Shown: positions 23,653-31,664 of the stretch, in pieces
Layout of the letters: each line of letters opens with the position of its first letter
How positions within the stretch are numbered: position 1 is the first letter of the stretch
From: Planctomycetaceae bacterium
GTDB lineage: Bacteria > Planctomycetota > Planctomycetia > Pirellulales > UBA1268
Length of the DNA: 34,838 bases
Direction of reading: 5' to 3'
Assembly: GCA_005791575.1 (NCBI GenBank)
Contig: SXWA01000188.1
Location: 1-34,838, forward strand
The notes under the pieces: model-generated
The model's database searches: none
The model's input: only the letters and a program-made list of their open reading frames with translations
What the model was told of the DNA's origin: nothing
Made by a program: the position numbers and the translations under genes

Positions 23653-23670
23653 CCGGCGGTTCTTCGCCGG
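23653..23670. terminator. Inverted repeat between convergent genes, possible bidirectional terminator
   Basis: CCGGCG (23653-23658), a six-base spacer GTTCTT, and CGCCGG (23665-23670) form a perfect 6-bp stem. The flanks (GTGG and GGCTCAC) allow further pairing with a bulge. It fills the gap between the TolC-family stop and the stop of the secreted-protein gene on the other strand. No U-tract follows on either side, so intrinsic termination is uncertain. Confidence 0.35.
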
Positions 23671-23673
23671 GGC

Positions 23674-24846
23674 TCACTGCGCGGGCAGCACTTCCAGATC
23701 GAGGGCGGATTCCGTCGAGCCACCGGCGAGGGTGTCGGTGACGAGGAACTCCAGCCGGTACTGCCCCGGGGTAAGCTCTTCGGGAACGGTGAGGAAATAG
23801 CGGACGAAATAGTCGCGCCGTGGCGCGTGGCAGGTCTCGACCAACGGCGGGAACGTCCAGTCGTTCACCGGCTCGCCATCGGGAGCGACAAGCCGGAAAG
23901 CGGTGTCGACGCCGGTGGTGTGCCCCGCGGCCGACTGCCGCGAAAGCAGGTTCTCCAACTCGAAATAGACGAGCACCTCCTGACCGGGGCGGAAGGCGGC
24001 CCGGGGGAAGCGGTCGACCACGCCCCAGGCCCGCACCCGCGTGGCGAAGCAGGCGTTGCGGACATCGGGACCGGAGGCGGCGTCAGCCGCGGCGGCAGGC
24101 GGGTCGGCCGGCGGGATGACGATCTCGTCGGCGGCGACCGGTTCGATGAGCTCGATCCGCGCCGCCGGCGGCCCCGCCAGCGCCATCGCGACCGTGGTCG
24201 ATACGGGCCGGACGATCGGGCGGGCCGCACGGACGCTCGTTGGCAGCGTTGCCGGGGCTTTTGCCGGCTGCGGGGCGACGATCTCCGACGCTGCGGCGGG
24301 GAAGCGGAGGGGCCCCGGGCCCGCGCTGATCGGCTCGGGAGCCGGCTCGGCAGGGGCGACGGCGGTATCGCGGGTGGAGGCCGGGGCCGCCGGTCGGACG
24401 TCGGGCGACGACCCGCCCTCCTCGAGCGCGGCGACGAACTCGTCGACGACCGCCGGCCAATCGCGCGGACGGGTCGTCTGCAGGGTCTGCACGAGGACGG
24501 CGCGGGTGGCATCATCGACCCCGCCCGTCGACGACAGGCGGGCCACTGCCCGATCGATCGCCTCCTCGAGCGACGGCACGGGCTCCTCGGGAATGTCCGG
24601 CTGATCCTCGGCCAACTGGGGATCGGTGACGGTGGTCTCGGCCGGCTGCGTCTTGGAGGCGTGATCGTTCGGCGAGACGCTCGCCGCCGTCTGGCGCAGC
24701 GCCTCGCGAAGTGTCGCCGAGGTGATGGCCGAGGTGCAGCCGACCTGCACGGGCAGACCGATCAGGATCACGGCGGCTGCGGCCAACGGCCAGCCTGGAT
24801 GCATGGCCCCAGCGCTGCCAGTGGAAACGGGTGACTGCCTGCCCAT
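23674..24846 (-). CDS. Secreted or lipid-anchored protein with low-complexity middle region
   Basis: About 390 aa. A hydrophobic export signal (WPLAAAAVILIGLPVQ) leads to VGCTS, a possible but non-ideal lipobox (Gln at -3 instead of Leu). Residues about 40-270 are Ala/Pro/Glu/Thr-rich with a helical stretch (SLEEAIDRAVARLSSTGGVDDATRAVLV). The C-terminal 120 residues form a beta-rich domain (FRPGQEVLVYFELENLLS, DYFVRYFLTVPEELTPGQYRLEFLVTD and a closing LDLEVLP strand), an Ig-like or carbohydrate-binding-like fold by appearance. No named family recognised. ATG 24846 is chosen (GGGAG about 10 bases upstream); ATG 24804 is an alternative without a ribosome site. The leader includes a strong hairpin at 24896-24929. 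Confidence 0.75.
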   Translation of the reverse strand: MGRQSPVSTGSAGAMHPGWPLAAAAVILIGLPVQVGCTSAITSATLREALRQTAASVSPNDHASKTQPAETTVTDPQLAEDQPDIPEEPVPSLEEAIDRAVARLSSTGGVDDATRAVLVQTLQTTRPRDWPAVVDEFVAALEEGGSSPDVRPAAPASTRDTAVAPAEPAPEPISAGPGPLRFPAAASEIVAPQPAKAPATLPTSVRAARPIVRPVSTTVAMALAGPPAARIELIEPVAADEIVIPPADPPAAAADAASGPDVRNACFATRVRAWGVVDRFPRAAFRPGQEVLVYFELENLLSRQSAAGHTTGVDTAFRLVAPDGEPVNDWTFPPLVETCHAPRRDYFVRYFLTVPEELTPGQYRLEFLVTDTLAGGSTESALDLEVLPAQ

Positions 24847-24895
24847 CGCGGTCTCACTCCCGGGAGGGTGGGTCGGTGGCCGCTTTGGCTGCCGA

Positions 24896-24929
24896 CCGAC
24901 TGCGGACCGGCACTGCCGGACCGCGTCGG
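24896..24929. repeat. Imperfect inverted repeat, 16 paired positions
   Basis: CCGAC (24896-24900) pairs with GTCGG (24925-24929), and after a one-base bulge GCGGACCGGCA (24902-24912) pairs with TGCCGGACCGC (24914-24924) across a single C, with one A-A mismatch. It lies 50 bases upstream of the secreted-protein ATG on the minus strand. It could be an RNA hairpin in that leader or a two-fold operator. No U-tract follows. Confidence 0.6.
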
Positions 24930-25057
24930 GAGGGTAGAAAGGGCGGCATTGACGAGGCAAGACCATCTCGCCGCAGCGTCTTCCGCCGTACGGCAACCGG
25001 CGTGCCAGACCGCCGCCGATCACCGTGGAGCCGGCCACCACGCCGTCCTCCGCCGGT

Positions 25058-25066
25058 TGGTAGAAT
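25058..25066 (+). promoter_or_regulatory. Candidate extended -10 promoter (TGGTAGAAT) for pyrBC
   Basis: TG-G-TAGAAT fits the extended -10 pattern TGnTATAAT with one mismatch, 120 bases before the pyrB ATG. The expected -35 position has no good match, as is common for extended -10 promoters. The hexamer is the same as that upstream of the YqgE/AlgH gene. Confidence 0.4.
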
Positions 25067-25186
25067 CCTCGCCGCGTTGTTGACCGGTTGCCGATCCGCT
25101 CGCCGGGGCCGGTCTCCCGTGTTGCCCCCGGTTGCCCAGTCGCGCGCCACCACGCATCCCGCCTTCGCCCCCGTCCCGGTGCCGCC

Positions 25187-26173
25187 ATGCCCCTTTCCCA
25201 CCCCATGACGGATGGCTCGCCGCCAGCATGGGAGCACCGCCACCTCCTCGATCTGGAGCGGTTGTCGGCTGCGGAGATCGGGCTGCTGCTCGACACCGCC
25301 GCCCGGCTCAAGGAGGCCACCAACGGGTGCCGCACGAAGCTGTCGGCCCTCGCCGGGCGGACGGTGGTCAATCTGTTCTTTGAGAATTCCACCCGCACAC
25401 GAACCAGCTTCGCCCTCGCCGCCCGCCGGCTCGGGGCCGACGTGGTCGACTTCTCGACGTCGGCCAGCAGCCTTGCCAAGGGGGAGTCGTTCATCGACAC
25501 CGCCCGCAACCTCGAGGCGATGGGGATCGACGCCGTGGTGGTGCGCCACGCCTCGCCGGGCACCCCACACCTCCTCGCCCGGCACCTCGACGTCGGCGTC
25601 ATCAACGCCGGCGACGGCCCCCACGAACATCCCACCCAGGGGCTGCTCGACATCTTCTCGATCCGCGAGCGCCGGGGGAGCCTCGCGGGCTGCACCGTGG
25701 GTCTGGTGGGTGACATCGCCCACAGCCGCACGGCGCGGTCCAACCTCCACGGCCTGCTCAAGCTCGGCGCCCGGGTGATCCTCTGCGGCCCACCGACCCT
25801 CGTCTCGCCACGCTGGCAGGAACTCGGGGCGGAGGTCTCCCACGACCTCGACGCGATCATCCCGCGCTGCGACGTGCTCAATCTGCTCCGCATCCAGTTC
25901 GAGCGGCAGAACACGCGCCCCTTTCCCTCCGTGCGCGAGTATGCCTCCCTCTACGCGATGACCGGGGAGCGGCTGCGGCGGGCGCGGCCCGACCTGCTGA
26001 TCCTCGCCCCCGGCCCGATCAACCGCGGCGTGGAGATGACCGCCGACGTCGCCGACTGCCCGCAATCGGTGATCCTCGATCAGGTGACCAACGGGCTCGC
26101 GGTGCGGATGGGGGTGCTGTGGCTGACGTGCGGGGCGCGTCCGGCGGCCACCGTGGCTGGAGGGCAGGGCTGA
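25187..26173 (+). CDS. pyrB: Aspartate carbamoyltransferase catalytic subunit
   Basis: 328 aa. Catalyses carbamoyl phosphate + aspartate to N-carbamoyl-aspartate, the committed step of pyrimidine synthesis, in the cytosol. Visible active-site motifs: carbamoyl-phosphate loop [12 protein letters not shown] (STRTR at 68-72), the SSLAKGES loop (95-101) with the lysine that reaches in from a neighbouring subunit, HPTQGLLD (148-155), and [12 protein letters not shown] near the C-terminus (the aspartate/PGPhNRG motif). No regulatory subunit gene (pyrI) is nearby. ATG 25187 is used; ATG 25205 would trim six residues. The stop codon overlaps the pyrC start by one base (TGATG), so translation is probably coupled. 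Confidence 0.97.
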   Translation: MPLSHPMTDGSPPAWEHRHLLDLERLSAAEIGLLLDTAARLKEATNGCRTKLSALAGRTVVNLFFENSTRTRTSFALAARRLGADVVDFSTSASSLAKGESFIDTARNLEAMGIDAVVVRHASPGTPHLLARHLDVGVINAGDGPHEHPTQGLLDIFSIRERRGSLAGCTVGLVGDIAHSRTARSNLHGLLKLGARVILCGPPTLVSPRWQELGAEVSHDLDAIIPRCDVLNLLRIQFERQNTRPFPSVREYASLYAMTGERLRRARPDLLILAPGPINRGVEMTADVADCPQSVILDQVTNGLAVRMGVLWLTCGARPAATVAGGQG

Positions 26174-27447
26174 TGGGCACACTCCTGATCCGTGGCGGCC
26201 GGATCATCGATCCCTCCCAGGGGATCGACCGGGTCGACGACCTGCTGGTCCGCGACGGCGTGGTGGCCTCGATCGGCCGGGCGGCCGGCCCGACCGACGA
26301 ATCGTTCGACGCCAGCGGCATGATCGTGTCGCCCGGTCTCGTCGACATGCATGTCCACCTCCGCGAGCCCGGCCGCGAGGAGGACGAGACGATCGAGACC
26401 GGCACGCGCGCCGCCCTCGCCGGCGGCTTCACCAGCGTCGCCTGCATCCCCAATACCGAGCCGCCGATCGACACCCAGGCGGCCGTCGGCTTCATCCACC
26501 AGAAAGCGGCCCGCGCCGACACCTGCAACGTGTTCGTCGTGGGCTGCGTGAGCCGTGACCGGGCCGGCAGGGAGTTGGCCGACATCGGCGGCCTGTTCGA
26601 GGCGGGTGCGGTGGCCTTCAGCGACGACGGCGCACCGGTCTACGACGCCGAATTGATGCGCCGCGCGCTCGAATACTGCCGGATGTTCGACGTGCCGATC
26701 CTCGCCCACGAGGAGGTGCTGGAGCTGACCCGCGGGGGGGTGATACACGAGGGGCTGGTGTCGCTTGCGCTCGGTCTCGGGGGGATGCCGGCGGCCGCCG
26801 AGGAGATCATGATCGGCCGCGACATCGCCCTGGCGGCCTGCACCGGCGGACGGCTGCACGTGATGCATGTCTCCACCGCCGGGGGCGTGGCGCAGGTGCG
26901 CGAGGCGAAGGCCCGCGGGATCCGGGTCACCGCCGAGGCCTGCCCGCACCACTTCACCCTCACCGACGAGGCGCTGCGCGGCTTCGACTCCAACTGCAAG
27001 ATGAGCCCGCCGCTGCGGACGGCAGCCGACGTGGAAGCGATCATCGCGGGCCTGGCCGATGGCACGATCGACTGCATCGCCACCGATCACGCCCCCCACG
27101 CGCGCGAAAAGAAGATGCTCGAACTCGACCGTGCCCCGTTCGGCATCCTCGGGCTGGAGACCGCGATCGGTCTGGCGGTGACCCGCCTCGTGGCCCCCGG
27201 TCGGATCGACTGGCCGCGGTTGATCGACGCGCTGAGCACCGCCCCCGCGCGGATCCTCGGCGTGCCGCGCGGCACGCTCCGGCCCGGTGCCGTGGCTGAC
27301 ATCACCGTCATCGATCCTGATACCAACTGGCAGGTCGACGTGTCTGCGTTCCGTTCCAAGAGCGTCAACTCGCCGTTCCAGGGCTGGATGCTTCGTGGCC
27401 GGGCGGTAGCCACCATCGTCGCGGGTCGGGTGAAGTTCCGCCGGTAG
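26173..27447 (+). CDS. pyrC: Dihydroorotase, class I
   Basis: 424 aa. Zinc amidohydrolase that cyclises N-carbamoyl-aspartate to dihydroorotate. The metal-binding H60-x-H62 sits in DMHVHLREPG, the family signature, with H179 (LAHEE), H232 (HVMHVSTAGG) and the D305-H-A-P-H motif (305-309). FSDDG (about 150-153) carries the bridging aspartate of class I enzymes; the substrate-binding LREPG arginine is present, so this appears to be an active enzyme rather than the pseudo-dihydroorotase found in some class I pairs. The length suits class I. A ribosome site (GGAGGG) lies inside the end of pyrB. The ATG overlaps the pyrB stop. It forms a pyrBC unit, with the NYN gene 72 bases downstream. Confidence 0.96.
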   Translation: MGTLLIRGGRIIDPSQGIDRVDDLLVRDGVVASIGRAAGPTDESFDASGMIVSPGLVDMHVHLREPGREEDETIETGTRAALAGGFTSVACIPNTEPPIDTQAAVGFIHQKAARADTCNVFVVGCVSRDRAGRELADIGGLFEAGAVAFSDDGAPVYDAELMRRALEYCRMFDVPILAHEEVLELTRGGVIHEGLVSLALGLGGMPAAAEEIMIGRDIALAACTGGRLHVMHVSTAGGVAQVREAKARGIRVTAEACPHHFTLTDEALRGFDSNCKMSPPLRTAADVEAIIAGLADGTIDCIATDHAPHAREKKMLELDRAPFGILGLETAIGLAVTRLVAPGRIDWPRLIDALSTAPARILGVPRGTLRPGAVADITVIDPDTNWQVDVSAFRSKSVNSPFQGWMLRGRAVATIVAGRVKFRR

Positions 27448-27519
27448 TCAGCCGTCGGGCAGACCGGCCGCGTCCGCGGCACGGTCCCCCGGGGAACGAG
27501 CGCCGCAAGGAGGCGATCG

Positions 27520-28005
27520 GTGACCTTGATCATCGACGGCTACAACCTGCTCCATGCCTCCGGGGTGTTCGGCGAGGAGCGCGGTCCGCGCGGCTTCGAG
27601 CAGTCGCGGTTGGCGCTGCTCGACCTGCTCGTGGACCTGCTCGGCCCGGAGGCGGCCGACTGCATCGTCGTCTTCGACGCGGCGCGGGCCCCCGACGGAC
27701 TTCCCGGCCGCTTCCTCCACGGCGGCATCCGTGTCTGGTTCGCCCGCGAGTATCCCGATGCCGATTCGCTCATCGAGGAACTGGTCGCCGACGACGACGC
27801 ACCGGGCAGCCTGGTGGTGGTGTCGGGGGACCGGCGTCTGCAGGCGGCCACGCGGCGACGGCGGGCGACCGCGATCGGTGCCGACGAATGGCTTGCCGAG
27901 CGGCGCGCCCGGCACCGCGCGGCCCGCCGGCCGGGTGAGATGAAGCCACCGCCGCCCGACCCGTCGGCAGTGGACGCCTGGAAACGGTACTTCGGCCTCG
28001 ACTGA
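27520..28005 (+). CDS. NYN-domain nuclease, YacP/Rae1-like
   Basis: 161 aa, starting with GTG behind an ideal AAGGAGG six bases upstream. The PIN-like NYN fold is visible: LIIDGYNLLHA at the N-terminus (first catalytic Asp), CIVVFDAARAPDGLPG, IRVWFAREYPDADSLIEELV (acidic residues of the metal site) and LVVVSGDRRLQAATRRR. The B. subtilis relative Rae1 (YacP) is a ribosome-associated endoribonuclease that cleaves mRNA in the A site; the same role here is inference. A basic, proline-rich tail ends in WKRYFGLD, a terminal motif I associate with planctomycete members. It may be transcribed with pyrBC. Confidence 0.9.
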   Translation: MTLIIDGYNLLHASGVFGEERGPRGFEQSRLALLDLLVDLLGPEAADCIVVFDAARAPDGLPGRFLHGGIRVWFAREYPDADSLIEELVADDDAPGSLVVVSGDRRLQAATRRRRATAIGADEWLAERRARHRAARRPGEMKPPPPDPSAVDAWKRYFGLD

Positions 28006-28013
28006 ACAGCGGC

Positions 28014-28103
28014 GGCCGTCTGGCGGCCCAAGCTGCCGGCCGTCTGGCGGCCCAAGCTGCCGGCCGTCTGTCGGCCCAAGCTGCCGGCCGTCAGTCGGCC
28101 CAG
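28014..28103. repeat. 24-bp tandem repeat, about 3.7 copies, between convergent genes
   Basis: Unit GGCCGTCTGGCGGCCCAAGC plus TGCC, at 28014-28037, 28038-28061, 28062-28085 and a partial copy from 28086 that runs into the last codons of the sigma-54 activator gene. Each unit contains GGCCG-TCTGG-CGGCC, a 5-bp hairpin. Since 24 is a multiple of three, the repeat keeps the activator's reading frame on the minus strand. It fills the space between the convergent NYN and activator genes and may end transcription from both sides. Confidence 0.9.
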
Positions 28104-30034
28104 CGCGCGAGTTTGCGATCGAGTGTCGATCGCTCGATACCGAGGATCGCCGCCGCCTTGGTCTTGTTGCCAGCAGTGGCGGTGAGCGTGGCCATGACAT
28201 GCCGCCGCTCGACCTCCTCGAGCGTCGCCGGCACGTACCTCGGGCCAGAGGCGATCCGCCCGGTGTCGCCACTGGAGCCGAGGTCGCTGAAGCCCAGTTC
28301 ATGGACGTCGACCGAGCCGCCCGAGGAGAGAACGACCGCCCGCTCGACGCAGTTGCGCAGCTCGCGGATGGTGCCCGGCCAGTGGTGCCGGCGCATCGCC
28401 TCGAGGGCCGCGGGGGTGAAGTCCCGGACCGGCTGGCCCGTCTCCGCGGCGAAGCGCTCGAGAAAATGACGGGCCAGCGGCTCGATGTCCTCGACGCGCT
28501 GCCGCAGCGGCGGCACGAGGATCTCCACCACCTTGAGGCGAAAGTAGAGGTCACGGCGGAACTCCCCCGACTCGACCGCCTTTTCGAGGTTGCGGTTGGT
28601 CGCGGCCACGACGCGCACATCGACCTGCACGCGGGTGTGGCCGCCGACGCGCTCGTAGGGATGGCCCTCGAGCACGCGGAGGAACTTCGCCTGGATGGCC
28701 GGGCTCATCTCGCCGATTTCGTCGAGCATGATGGTGCCGCGGTGGGCCTGCTCGAACTTGCCCACCTTGCGCTCGGTGGCACCGGTGAACGCCCCCTTTT
28801 CGTGCCCGAAGAGCTCGCTCTCGAGCAGCGTCTCGGAGAGGGCGGCGCAGTTGAGGCAGACGAACGGTCCGGACCGACGGTCGCTCGCCTCGTGGATCGC
28901 CCGGGCGACCAGCTCCTTGCCGGCGCCGCTCTCGCCGCGCACCAGCACGGTGGCCTTGGTGCCGGCCACGCGGCCGATCTGCCCGACGATCGTGCCCAGG
29001 GCACGGCTCACCCCGACCATCCGCGATTCCTCGCGGAGCCGGGCCTTGAGCCGGGCGTTCTCGTCGGCGGTGGTCGCGAGCCGCACCGACAGCGCCTCAC
29101 GGGCCTGGAGATTGGCGACCGCCATCCCCAGGGCATTGCAGACGGCGAGCAGAAACTCGAGATCGTCGGGCGTGCCCTCGCGTTCACCCGCCCTCTTCTC
29201 GAGGTGCATCACCCCGACCGTGCGGCCATCGGCGCGGATCGGCGCCGACATGCTCGACACCGTCCCGGGGCGCTGGGTCGACTCCCGGGCGACGATCGCC
29301 TCGTCCATCCGCAGCACGGCCGCCGCGGCAGCCCGGGGGATCTCCGCGGCGGGCCACTCCCCCGGTGACGCGGCGAGCGGCTCGAGGGTTGGCGCCCCCT
29401 TGCCGGCCGCCGCCAGCGCCCCCACCGCATCGGGCAGGAGGACGATGCCGCGGGTGGTGCCGCACCCCTCGAGCGCCGTGGCGAGGGCGAGCCCGGCGAG
29501 GGTGCGCGTGTCGCCGGCCTGACCGAGGGCGAAGGCCAACCGGCAGAGTTCGGCCGCGGCCCGCCCCACCCTCGGCGCGGTCTCCGCCGAATCCCTGATG
29601 ACGTCGAGGAGCCGCGTCTCGGTCCGTCGGTGGGTGATCGAGGCGTGCCACTGCTGCAGCACCTCGGGCAGGTGGTCGGTCGACATGCCGCTCCCGAGGG
29701 CGACACTTCCCTCCGCGGCTTCGGTCGGCGGGTTGCCGAGACCGAAAGTGATCTCGGTCTTGCCGATCCGGATCACGTCGCCGGCGGCGAGCGGCCGCAT
29801 GCCCTTGATCGGCTCGCCACCGACACGCGTCCCGTTGCGGCTGTCGAGGTCGCGGACCCGCCACTGGCCGTCGGCAGCGAACACCTCGGCATGGCAACGG
29901 CTGGCACGCTCGTCGCGGACGACGATCGAGTTGGTCGAGGCGCGGCCGAGGGTCACCTTCTGGCCGACGGTGAGGGGGATCGCCGTCGGCCCCGCCTCTG
30001 GATCGTGGAGCAGGAGGTAGGCGGTGGTGGCCAT
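28091..30034 (-). CDS. Sigma-54-dependent transcriptional activator with FHA and GAF domains
   Basis: 647 aa. An FHA domain (about 5-98: [31 protein letters not shown]) should bind phosphothreonine peptides, linking activity to Ser/Thr kinase signalling. A GAF-like domain follows (about 140-310), then a short coiled linker. The AAA+ domain has Walker A GESGAGKE (367-374), the sigma-54 contact loop GAFTGA (414-419), Walker [11 protein letters not shown] (434-443) and RRDLYFRL with the arginine finger (493-500). A Fis-type helix-turn-helix ends the protein (about 605-644, [20 protein letters not shown]). All residues needed to activate sigma-54 polymerase look intact. The ATG at 30034 gives the FHA start; longer frames upstream lack domain sequence. 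The 3' end lies in a 24-bp tandem repeat. Target genes unknown; the divergent DUF1598 gene is a neighbour. Confidence 0.95.
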   Translation of the reverse strand: MATTAYLLLHDPEAGPTAIPLTVGQKVTLGRASTNSIVVRDERASRCHAEVFAADGQWRVRDLDSRNGTRVGGEPIKGMRPLAAGDVIRIGKTEITFGLGNPPTEAAEGSVALGSGMSTDHLPEVLQQWHASITHRRTETRLLDVIRDSAETAPRVGRAAAELCRLAFALGQAGDTRTLAGLALATALEGCGTTRGIVLLPDAVGALAAAGKGAPTLEPLAASPGEWPAAEIPRAAAAAVLRMDEAIVARESTQRPGTVSSMSAPIRADGRTVGVMHLEKRAGEREGTPDDLEFLLAVCNALGMAVANLQAREALSVRLATTADENARLKARLREESRMVGVSRALGTIVGQIGRVAGTKATVLVRGESGAGKELVARAIHEASDRRSGPFVCLNCAALSETLLESELFGHEKGAFTGATERKVGKFEQAHRGTIMLDEIGEMSPAIQAKFLRVLEGHPYERVGGHTRVQVDVRVVAATNRNLEKAVESGEFRRDLYFRLKVVEILVPPLRQRVEDIEPLARHFLERFAAETGQPVRDFTPAALEAMRRHHWPGTIRELRNCVERAVVLSSGGSVDVHELGFSDLGSSGDTGRIASGPRYVPATLEEVERRHVMATLTATAGNKTKAAAILGIERSTLDRKLARWAD

Positions 30035-30149
30035 GACGGACGTCGGACCGGGGCGGGCCGCGGACGATTCCCGCGGCGCTTTTGCATGATGCGATACCGC
30101 GCTGGCTTTGGCGAGGGGCGAACCGGGGTCGACCGGGAAAGCGCCCGCT

Positions 30150-30206
30150 CCCCGGGCAAACAGGGGTTTTTCGGCCAGGAATCGGGTTTGCCCCGGGCAA
30201 CAGGGG
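30150..30206. promoter_or_regulatory. Pair of 16-17 bp direct repeats in the divergent regulator/DUF1598 region
   Basis: CCCCGGGCAAACAGGGG (30150-30166) recurs as CCCCGGGCAACAGGGG (30191-30206), one base shorter, with 41 bases between the starts, close to four helical turns. Each copy has CCCC and GGGG arms, so each is also a weak inverted repeat. The pair lies about 115-170 bases upstream of the activator ATG and 65-120 bases upstream of the DUF1598 ATG, where tandem activator sites would be expected. No sigma-54 promoter was found beside them. Confidence 0.45.
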
Positions 30207-30230
30207 AAGACTAGCATGTCGCACCGTCAT

Positions 30231-30247
30231 GGGGGCCGGATGCCCCC
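30231..30247 (+). promoter_or_regulatory. Hairpin in the leader of the DUF1598 gene
   Basis: GGGGGC (30231-30236), a five-base loop CGGAT and GCCCCC (30242-30247) form a perfect 6-bp GC stem that ends 22 bases before ATG 30270. The ribosome site CCGGAGG lies just downstream and is not within the stem. It may be incidental in such GC-rich DNA. Confidence 0.35.
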
Positions 30248-30269
30248 TTCCGTCAGCCGGAGGCTGTCC

Positions 30270-31649
30270 ATGAAACGCCTGCCCGCCACCCGCCCGTTCC
30301 CCTCCGTCCTCGTGATGCGGCCGGTGATGGTCCTCGCCGTGCTGCTGCTGGCCCCGCTGGCGCCGGCCCACGCTCAATTCGGCTTCGGCCAGGCGGTGGG
30401 CGGTATCTCGATCGACGCCGCCGGGATCGTCCGCAACCTCGAGCCCGGGGCGGTCGAATCACTCGCCAAGCAGCGGCGTGAGGCGCTGGCGAAGACCGGC
30501 GGCCAGACCGGGGAAGCGAGCACGCTGCGCAAGGTGTCGCTGGGCCGCGTCGCGGCGGCGCTGGCCGCGGCCGCGAAGGGCGAGGCACCGCTACCGGCGG
30601 AGGTGCTGTTCCTCGGCGGACTGGAACGGATCACCCACGTATTCGTCGATCCCGAGGGCCGAGACATCATCCTCGCCGGGCCGGCCGACGCGATGGCCGT
30701 CGACGCTGCCGGCAACGTGGTCGCCGCCCGCAGCGGCAGGCCGCTGTTGCAGCTCGAGGATCTGATCGTCGCGATGCGGGCAATCGACCGGGCACGGGAC
30801 GGCGGGATGCGCTGCTCCATCGATCCCACACCCGAAGGTGTGGCGCGGGTCCAGCAGTTCCTCAAGACGCAAGTCGCGATCGGTGATCCCGACGCCACAC
30901 TTCGCCGGATGGAGGATCTGCTCGGGCCGCAGCAGGTGTCGGTCGGGGGGGTGCCCGCCGACAGCCGTTTCGCCCGTGTGCTCGTCGCCGCCGACTACCG
31001 CCTCAAGCGACTGGGCATGGGCCTCGAGCCGTCCGGCGTGACTGGCCTCCCCAGCTATGTGTCGATGCTGCCCGCCAGCGCCCCCGCCGCCGCGACCATG
31101 CCGCGCTTCTGGCTGGAGGCTTCGTACGATCCGATCGCCCGTGATGCCGACGAACTGGCTTGGAGGATCACCGGCCGGCGGATGACTTGCCTGACGGAGA
31201 GCGACCTCTTCGGCCGCGACGGCGCCCGTCGTGGTGCCGGCGGTGCCGACCCGACCGCCACGCGCTGGTGCGAGATGTTCTCGCGGCACTACGACGACCT
31301 CGCCGCCAAGCAGCCCGTGTTCGCCGAACTGGTCAATTGCGTCGATCTGGCGGTGGTCGCCGCGCTGATCCACGGTCGCCAACTCGACCGCCGCGCCAAC
31401 CTCGACCTCGCCCTGCTGCTCGATCCGGCTGCCGTGCGGGTGCCGAGCTACGATGCCCCCGCGACGGTCCCCACGGTGGCCAGCGGGATGAAGCGCGGCA
31501 ATCGCTGGGTGGTGACCGCCTCCGGCGGCGTGCAGTTTCAGCCGTGGCAGTTCGCCTCCGCCGAGGGCACGACGACCGCCGACCTGGAAACCTCCCGCGG
31601 TGAGGCGCTGGCCGCCCGCCCCGGTGCCGATCGCTGCTGGTGGGACTGA
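30270..31649 (+). CDS. DUF1598-domain secreted protein
   Basis: 459 aa. A signal peptide (MRPVMVLAVLLLAPLAPAHA core) is followed by QFGFGQAVGGISIDAAGIV and a long single domain with LFLGGLERITHVFVDPEGRDIILAGPAD, MRCSIDPTPEG, ADYRLKRLGMGLEPSGV, ARDADELAWRITGRRM and YDDLAAKQPVFAELVNCVDLAVVAALI. I recognise this as the DUF1598 family, found almost only in Planctomycetes and of unknown function; the protein should be exported. ATG 30270 has GGAGG six bases upstream, the best of three in-frame ATGs. Its stop and the stop of the convergent kinase-fold gene both lie in a perfect palindrome (31643-31664). It is divergent from the sigma-54 activator gene and shares its regulatory region. Confidence 0.88.
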   Translation: MKRLPATRPFPSVLVMRPVMVLAVLLLAPLAPAHAQFGFGQAVGGISIDAAGIVRNLEPGAVESLAKQRREALAKTGGQTGEASTLRKVSLGRVAAALAAAAKGEAPLPAEVLFLGGLERITHVFVDPEGRDIILAGPADAMAVDAAGNVVAARSGRPLLQLEDLIVAMRAIDRARDGGMRCSIDPTPEGVARVQQFLKTQVAIGDPDATLRRMEDLLGPQQVSVGGVPADSRFARVLVAADYRLKRLGMGLEPSGVTGLPSYVSMLPASAPAAATMPRFWLEASYDPIARDADELAWRITGRRMTCLTESDLFGRDGARRGAGGADPTATRWCEMFSRHYDDLAAKQPVFAELVNCVDLAVVAALIHGRQLDRRANLDLALLLDPAAVRVPSYDAPATVPTVASGMKRGNRWVVTASGGVQFQPWQFASAEGTTTADLETSRGEALAARPGADRCWWD

Positions 31650-31664
31650 CCGGCCGGTCAGTCC
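31643..31664. repeat. Perfect 22-bp palindrome containing both stop codons of convergent genes
   Basis: The half-site GGACTGACCGG (31643-31653) is followed by its exact reverse complement (31654-31664). The DUF1598 stop TGA (31647-31649) and the stop of the opposite-strand gene (31658-31660) occupy symmetric positions. As RNA it forms a 9-bp stem with a GGCC loop on either strand. No U-tract follows, so it could be a bidirectional terminator, a protein site, or the result of the two 3' ends converging. Confidence 0.8.

Larger units (their letters stand above)
24847..25186. other. Divergent intergenic region before pyrB with a hairpin and a promoter-like box
   Basis: A 340-base gap between the secreted-protein gene (-) and pyrB (+). 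It contains the inverted repeat at 24896-24929 and the extended -10 candidate at 25061-25066, listed separately. Frames across it read as low-information sequence. No leader peptide or recognisable riboswitch was found ahead of pyrB. Confidence 0.5.

Noticed and set aside
28014-28103. CRISPR array, considered for the 24-bp repeat here and for the 16-bp and 18-bp arrays at 845-890 and 34772-34838
   Set aside because: Units abut directly with no unique spacers and there are no cas genes.
30035-30269. Sigma-54 promoter (GG-N10-GC) near the activator
   Set aside because: The best candidate, GGTATCGCATCATGC on the minus strand, has 11 bases between GG and GC and lacks the TGGCAC context.
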